Below, in pieces: positions 59,201 to 64,000 of a stretch of 64,000 nucleotides of DNA; the stretch's first letter is position 1, and every line of letters begins with the position of its first letter. The stretch lies in assembly GCA_013339765.2 (NCBI GenBank), contig CM023457.1, positions 30,521,911-30,585,910 of the forward strand, read 5' to 3'. The translations under genes and the position numbers were made by a program. Source of the stretch: Haemaphysalis longicornis (lineage: Eukaryota > Arthropoda > Arachnida > Ixodida > Ixodidae). The notes under the pieces were generated by a model. The model saw only the letters and a program-made list of their open reading frames with translations. It ran no database searches and was not told where the DNA came from.

Positions 59201-59758
59201 TTGCATGCGCGGTAGCGTTCGACGAGAGCGGTGTAGTTTTTCTTTTTTGTTTAAAGCTACTGCTCGTGCCGGGGACGCTCGGTGGTCGCCGGTATCGCCG
59301 CCTGGTATCTTTCCCTGCAACGCCGAACGCGCTGGCGGTCACAACAGCTCTACTGCTAAAATTCGTTCTAGCCCGCAATCACAAGGTTACGATTACCTGG
59401 GACAGCTACGTTTGTTTAAACTTCGCTATAATCAGGTGTATTCAATGAACACGAATTGTTGAATACTTCAAACACAGCTAATGGTGTAAACTATGACCAC
59501 CCACAGAGGCACGACTGCTGTAAAAGGATTCAGTCTTCGCCTTCAGCAGAATGTTCTCTTGCTTTCCGCAAAATTGCCAATGCCATCTAAGTATCTGTTC
59601 GTGCCGTCGGGTTGTTTCATATATAGTGGTAAATTAAGCACCTGCGTTTTATTACCGCTTGCTTCAAAACAAATCTGCTACTATTGTGGTCTCAAGATGA
59701 GCTACTCATGCAAAGTTTATCAGCCTAGTAATGCCATTACATACAGTAAAGTAACTAG
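59201..59758. other. Anonymous stretch
   Basis: No supported feature is present. Confidence 0.45.
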
Positions 59759-60071
59759 TTGGGCAAGTTGGTACGGGTTCATGGTATAGCTACACTGCAA
59801 AAGACAAGATACCAAAGAAAGGAACACGGAACGAGCGCTGAAGCGATTCTTGCCTTACATACACAAAGAGAGATCAGAGGAGCCAAAACGGCCCGGATTC
59901 TGAAGAAAGCTGTTCGAACACGAGAACGGGCCCATTGTAGAAGGAATACATTTCAGTAAAATGGTTATTTGGGCAAGTTGGTAAGGGTTCCAATAATTTC
60001 GAATCGCTTCAGCGCTCGTCCTGTGTTCTTTTCCTTTGTATCTTGTCTTATGCGCTGTAGCTCTACCATGA
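59759..60071. mobile_element. Fold-back made of two inverted Penelope-like 3' ends
   Basis: The left arm (59777-59849) and right arm (59999-60071) are inverted copies of about 73 bp (outer GTTCATGGTATAGCTACA, inner GAGCGCTGAAGCGATTC). The outer sequence TTGGGCAAGTTGGTACGGG at 59759 matches, in order, the end of the Penelope-like element at 15687 (TTGGGCGAGTTGGTGCATGG). A second GGGCAAGTTGGTAAGGGTTC at 59971 lies inside, before the right arm. So each arm looks like a Penelope 3' end. Confidence 0.7.
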
Positions 60072-60657
60072 AGCCATTACATATATTTATCTGTAGTTTT
60101 CTATATTACCTTTTGGGTAAATCGGTGAAAAGCAAAGGCGATCACATCGGTTTTTGGTAACACTTAAATATCGACATTGCAGTACATCCTCGCCAGTTAG
60201 GCCCTCGGCGAGATCATAAAAATTGTGCCGAAATAGGTGGAAAATAGAATCAGCTGAAGTCGAACTACATAGTTTCACACTCTTGCCCGATCTTTAGATA
60301 TAATCAAACTGTATATAAATCAAATTAGTTTAGGTTGAACTAATTCGTCTCATGTTACTGTCCTCTTCACATTTCTATTTTTACAGGTACGTCTGAATTG
60401 GGGTAAGCAAGCAATTACGTTATATATAGGGAAATTAGCTGGCTTGATAAACTTTTATTCGACTTAAAGCAACCAATTGTTAAGCGACACACTTTTAACA
60501 GTAAAGATCTAGAGCCACCAGCAAGAAAGTTAAATCTGTAAAAGACGGTGCTATTCGCCAAGAAATACTCAATAAATATAAGGCCATGATAAGGCAGGGA
60601 ACACAGCAACGAGAGGTGGGATTACGAGAGGCGTACAACGAGCACCAGAATGCAATA

Positions 60658-61427
60658 CAGTAAAAGCTCGTTAATTCGAACTAGGTTAATTTGAACTTAC
60701 GGTTAATTCGAACTGACGCCCTGGTCCCGGCACAGCCCTGTATATTTCAATGGGGGAAAACTCCCGATAATTCGAACGCGTCGGTATCCACAACGGTTAA
60801 TTCGAACTGGGGTCCCGTGGTTTCCATCGCTCCTCGCAAAAGAAGTAGGCCCAGGGTGATCACAATCTGTTGCAGATCCAAACCAAACCAAATTTACTAC
60901 AGATCATGCCAATCAGCGTCGAGGCTGGATGTTGCAGCACGTTATTTCTCAGCAGATGAGAATTCTGACGCTGCGCTGGAGCTCTTCGGCAAGTTCCAAG
61001 CGATGCTCATGGAGTCGTGACAAAGAAACCAAGCAAATGCATATTACCAATTACTCTTAGTTTTGATCTCCTCGACCCTGCCTAGTAAATAAACTTGTTT
61101 TCGCGCGATAGACAGCGTGATTATTTCGACATTACTGCTCACTGCCCACATGAATGCAATGTCAGTGCCTGTTTCGGGCGTATAACTGACTGGTTCATTA
61201 ACTTCGGTCGCTGTTGGACGTCCACGAACATTATTTAACAAATCACCTGCCAAAAACATGTAGTAGCGCCTAATTCGCGATAACACGTCAGAGGTGGCTT
61301 CTTTGTGTTCTCCCGCGCAGTGTGGCGCGATGTCCATTCATTCTAGCGCCCTCCCGCTAATTCGAACTCTGCTCAATTCTACCAATTTTATGGGCCCCAT
61401 CGAGTTCGAATTAACGGGCTTTTACTG
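60658..61427. mobile_element. Pogo/Tigger-type element, 770 bp, TA target-site duplication
   Basis: The ends CAGTAAAAGCTCGTTAATTC (60658) and, reversed, CAGTAAAAGCCCGTTAATTC (61427) are inverted repeats, extended by further TTCGAACT motifs. TA at 60656-60657 and 61428-61429 is the duplicated target. Inside, the frame to 61018 keeps a piece of transposase C terminus. The element is an internal deletion derivative. Confidence 0.9.
60900..61020 (+). pseudogene. Tigger-type transposase C-terminal fragment
   Basis: It reads RLDVAARYFSADENSDAALE then LFGKFQAMLMES and stop. This resembles the C-terminal tail of Tigger transposases (R.D....YF...D..AL..L..F...L). The DDE core has been deleted in this element. 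Confidence 0.5.
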
Positions 61428-61429
61428 TA

Positions 61430-63374
61430 TTTGCGCAAGAAAAATGAAATTCGTATGTTTTGTAACATTGCTAACTTTGTTGCAATCGCTGAGTGAACAG
61501 CATCAAACGATACTTAAAAAGCAATGTCTTGAAAACGTTTCAGTTTCCCGATCAAGCCTCTTTATTCAACTTTTTGTGCTCAATTGGCAACAACTTGTAT
61601 TAGCACTCATGAGGACCACTGTATTTCCGGAGGTGCAAAAATAGTAAAATTTTAGTTCGAATTAAGCTGAAATTAATTAATTTTCGAAAAGAAACAACGG
61701 AAATTTCAGCAATAAATTGTATATCCAATAATGAAATATCTTACTAAATATTAAAGAAACTAAAAAAAATCCTACTTTAAATTAGCATATCATCCTGTAT
61801 TAGCGCCTTTCATTCCAAAGTTACCAAAATTTAATGTGTTCAGTTCATATTAAACCCCGCAATTTAATATACTTCAGCAAGACGACACTGCAGTTACTGT
61901 CCACCCTTTTCTGAACCTGTTCATAACCCATCTGAACCCGTTCATATTAACCATTAACACATCATATAACCCATCATAATCATCTGAACCCGTTCGAATA
62001 GGGAAACAAAAGTCTTCCTATTTAAACGGGCCAGATTGGTTTATGTCATCTTACATGGATGAACGAATATGGGTGTGAATTTCCCTGCGTGTGTTTCTGA
62101 TAGAAAAACTATCTCTTGCGAATGTCACTGGCCCCACATATCACTGCCAAGCACCCTAAAGAATACATCAATACAGATGCTACGTATACTTATAACCCAC
62201 TAGACATCCATTCGGCAGGCGAGGCTGTAAGAACTTTTTTTTCTCTTTGGTTTAACATAGTTTTTGATAATTTCTTAAGGACGGGTTGACCTTTTATTCT
62301 GAGGCTATCTCAGGTTCCCGTGAGTTTATTCTTAGAATGTTATTGAAGTGTATGGTTTTCCACTAAAACGTAGTTCGAGCTCAGTGAATGTTTGCTGTCT
62401 ATTAATCGTGTTTCAGAGATCAATTTGCTTATTAACGCGGGGGTAACGAAAATTAGCTGAACCTATATCTACTAGGAAACAAGGCAACATGCCTGTAGAA
62501 AAGGTTCTAAAGACTTCTCCAAATTCTCGGAGATAGGCTTCTACAATTCGATGTTTTACAATTGCGTGTGAAATTGAATATTACAAATTGAAAATTATTC
62601 TTCGCACAGTCGTTGTTTGATTCAAAACTCGAATATATGTACATCGCCAATTGTTTAATTTTATAGCAATTGAGACAACTGCGCCTTTGTAAATTAACGG
62701 ATTTGCTAAAAAGAGGACTAGTAAACAAAATATCAAAAGTAGCAACAATGAAATTGAGGAGCATGAGCAAATCTGCCTCTAGAAATATTTTAGACATAAG
62801 TAACATACGACAACTTGTTGCCCACGCTCTTTTTTTCAGCCGTCGCACAGGACGTCAATTTCCAAGGGAGCATTATTCATACTTTGCGTGAGAGGTACCA
62901 AGCATTGAAAGAAGAACTCGTAAGCGTCTATTTCGATAATGACCTGATGATGCGTGGCCTGATGACATGTAAGTGTAAAAGCCGAAGTTTTAAAGATTTT
63001 ACTAACAGTGTCTTTAAGATGCTCCAGCCATTTAGTGTGATTGAAACCAACATCTACAAAAAAAGTACTGCAACATAAAACTCCCAAAAGAAATCTGCAG
63101 CGCCTTTACTCACTTTGTGAGCCACAAACTTTCCCGGAGCACTGTTACACACACTCATTCAGTCGAAGTGTTAAGCTAAGAAGTCGTATTATTTCTTGAG
63201 TATATCGAGCAAATACGTGCTTTCTAAATCACTTCGTCGAAGATATCTGCTGTTATCTAACATATGTGCTACTAGATCACATCTGCTCTAAAGCGTAAGC
63301 GCGTGACTTCGGTTTTTTTGTTTCAACCTTATCATGTGCGTGAGAGTCAGTATAGATATAAAATAATGCTGCGA
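61430..63374. other. Anonymous AT-rich stretch
   Basis: No supported gene is present. Short repeats of CATCTGAACCCGTTCATATTA type occur at 61925-62000. Confidence 0.5.
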
Positions 63375-63376
63375 AT

Positions 63377-63443
<67 letters not shown>

Positions 63444-63820
63444 TTATTTCATACTGCAGGCCCTTGAAGGGCCAAGCAGCGGGGGTGACAGAGACGTAAT
63501 TTTCTGTAACAATGCAAGCAGTGAAAAAGATGGACATAAAGTGAATACGCATACAAATATGTGCGAAATTTTTATCCAAAAGAAATTCCAAATATCTGAT
63601 TGTACACGGGAGGGAAAATTAGTAGCAGCCGATTCCGTTAGTTTTTTTTTCAGTCAGTAATTGTGCACGGAAAGAACGAATATATAATAGTTCGAGCCGG
63701 GGTTGAGTCGGGCAATTTGTAGCTAAAGGTATTCACCAGGTCGCAATAAACGTTTGTTATTCTTGAGCATAATAAAAAAATTAAGGGAAGATTGCGCTCA
63801 CGCGCAAGACTTGCATGGAG
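63375..63820 (-). mobile_element. LINE 3' UTR with (AAAT)n tail, minus strand
   Basis: On the minus strand the sequence CTGCTTGGCCCTTCAAGGGC then CTGCAGTATGAAATAA runs into an AAAT tetranucleotide tail (63375-63446). This is a form I know from CR1/L2-like LINE 3' ends in arthropods. The coding part is not in view. Confidence 0.55.
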
Positions 63821-63823
63821 AAG

Positions 63824-64000
63824 CTATTGAAGGTGATCATTGACGGACACAGAGTTGAGTTTTAGCATGATTGTGGTGCCGTGGTTGACGTCGGCGGTAT
63901 GGCATTTCAATGAGCTTGTGTTGAGCAAGGCCAGAGTGAGCTCGTGGTCGTTTTGGTCGACGTTTTCGTACGCCACTCTGGACGCGCGACTTATCGTCTC
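63824..64000 (-). pseudogene. Possible Helitron helicase C-terminal fragment, runs off right edge
   Basis: A minus-strand frame of 58 codons enters at the window edge and stops at 63824-63826. It reads ASRVAYENVDQNDHELTLAL then LNTSSLKCHTADV. This resembles the stretch after the Pif1-like helicase in some arthropod Helitrons (…LLNTRSLKKH..D…), which is followed by an endonuclease. The match is from memory of the pattern and most of the protein lies outside, so I hold it loosely. Confidence 0.35.

Noticed and set aside
63374..63446. Long TTTA array considered as a possible matrix-attachment or origin site
   Set aside because: It is better explained as the grown tail of a LINE 3' end on the minus strand.

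Overview
This is eukaryotic, intron-rich and repeat-dominated DNA, most likely from an ixodid (hard) tick. The main evidence is a tRNA-derived SINE present in several copies that I recognise as the tick Ruka-type element. It comes with decayed RNase H-bearing LINEs, a Penelope-like element, pogo/Tigger-type and hAT DNA transposons, and long microsatellites. There are no operons, CRISPR arrays or bacterial signals. The species assignment is inference.

Only two conventional host genes can be supported. The first is a copine gene on the minus strand. Thirteen coding exons were located between 47602 and 25347, running from C2A through C2B to the von Willebrand A-like copine domain and stop, with a poly(A) signal at 25236-25241. 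The first coding exon was not found. Splice phases agree across all thirteen exons except for two apparent 1-nt deletions (exon 42440-42514 and the last exon), both in short homopolymers. The second is a tRNA-Trp(CCA) gene at 15345-15416, minus strand, with a Pol III T-run.

Layout. 1-2460: Tigger relic, Ruka SINE, ~150-bp tandem units, an exon-like fragment. 2466-6009: a complete but inactivated hAT transposon with a perfect 8-bp target-site duplication. 6170-9980: candidate MITE, GA microsatellite, anonymous DNA. 9981-14619: a TTAA-bounded element split by two LINEs. 15345-16780: tRNA-Trp and a Penelope-like element. 16.9-25.2 kb: mostly anonymous, with a fold-back, tandem repeats and a 1.4-kb inverted-repeat element. 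25.2-47.6 kb: the copine gene, its introns filled with a near-full-length antisense LINE, an RTE LINE, SINEs, LINE 3' ends, a fold-back and a TTAA element. 47.6-64 kb: repeat-rich DNA with fold-backs, two Tigger-type elements with TA target sites, LINE and SINE fragments, and a possible Helitron end at the right edge.

No new multi-gene system is visible. The most unusual items are the fold-back elements (one with a half-tRNA in its loop, one apparently made of two inverted Penelope ends), the two paired frame breaks in the copine gene, and a duplicated exon-like segment that keeps its splice donor.
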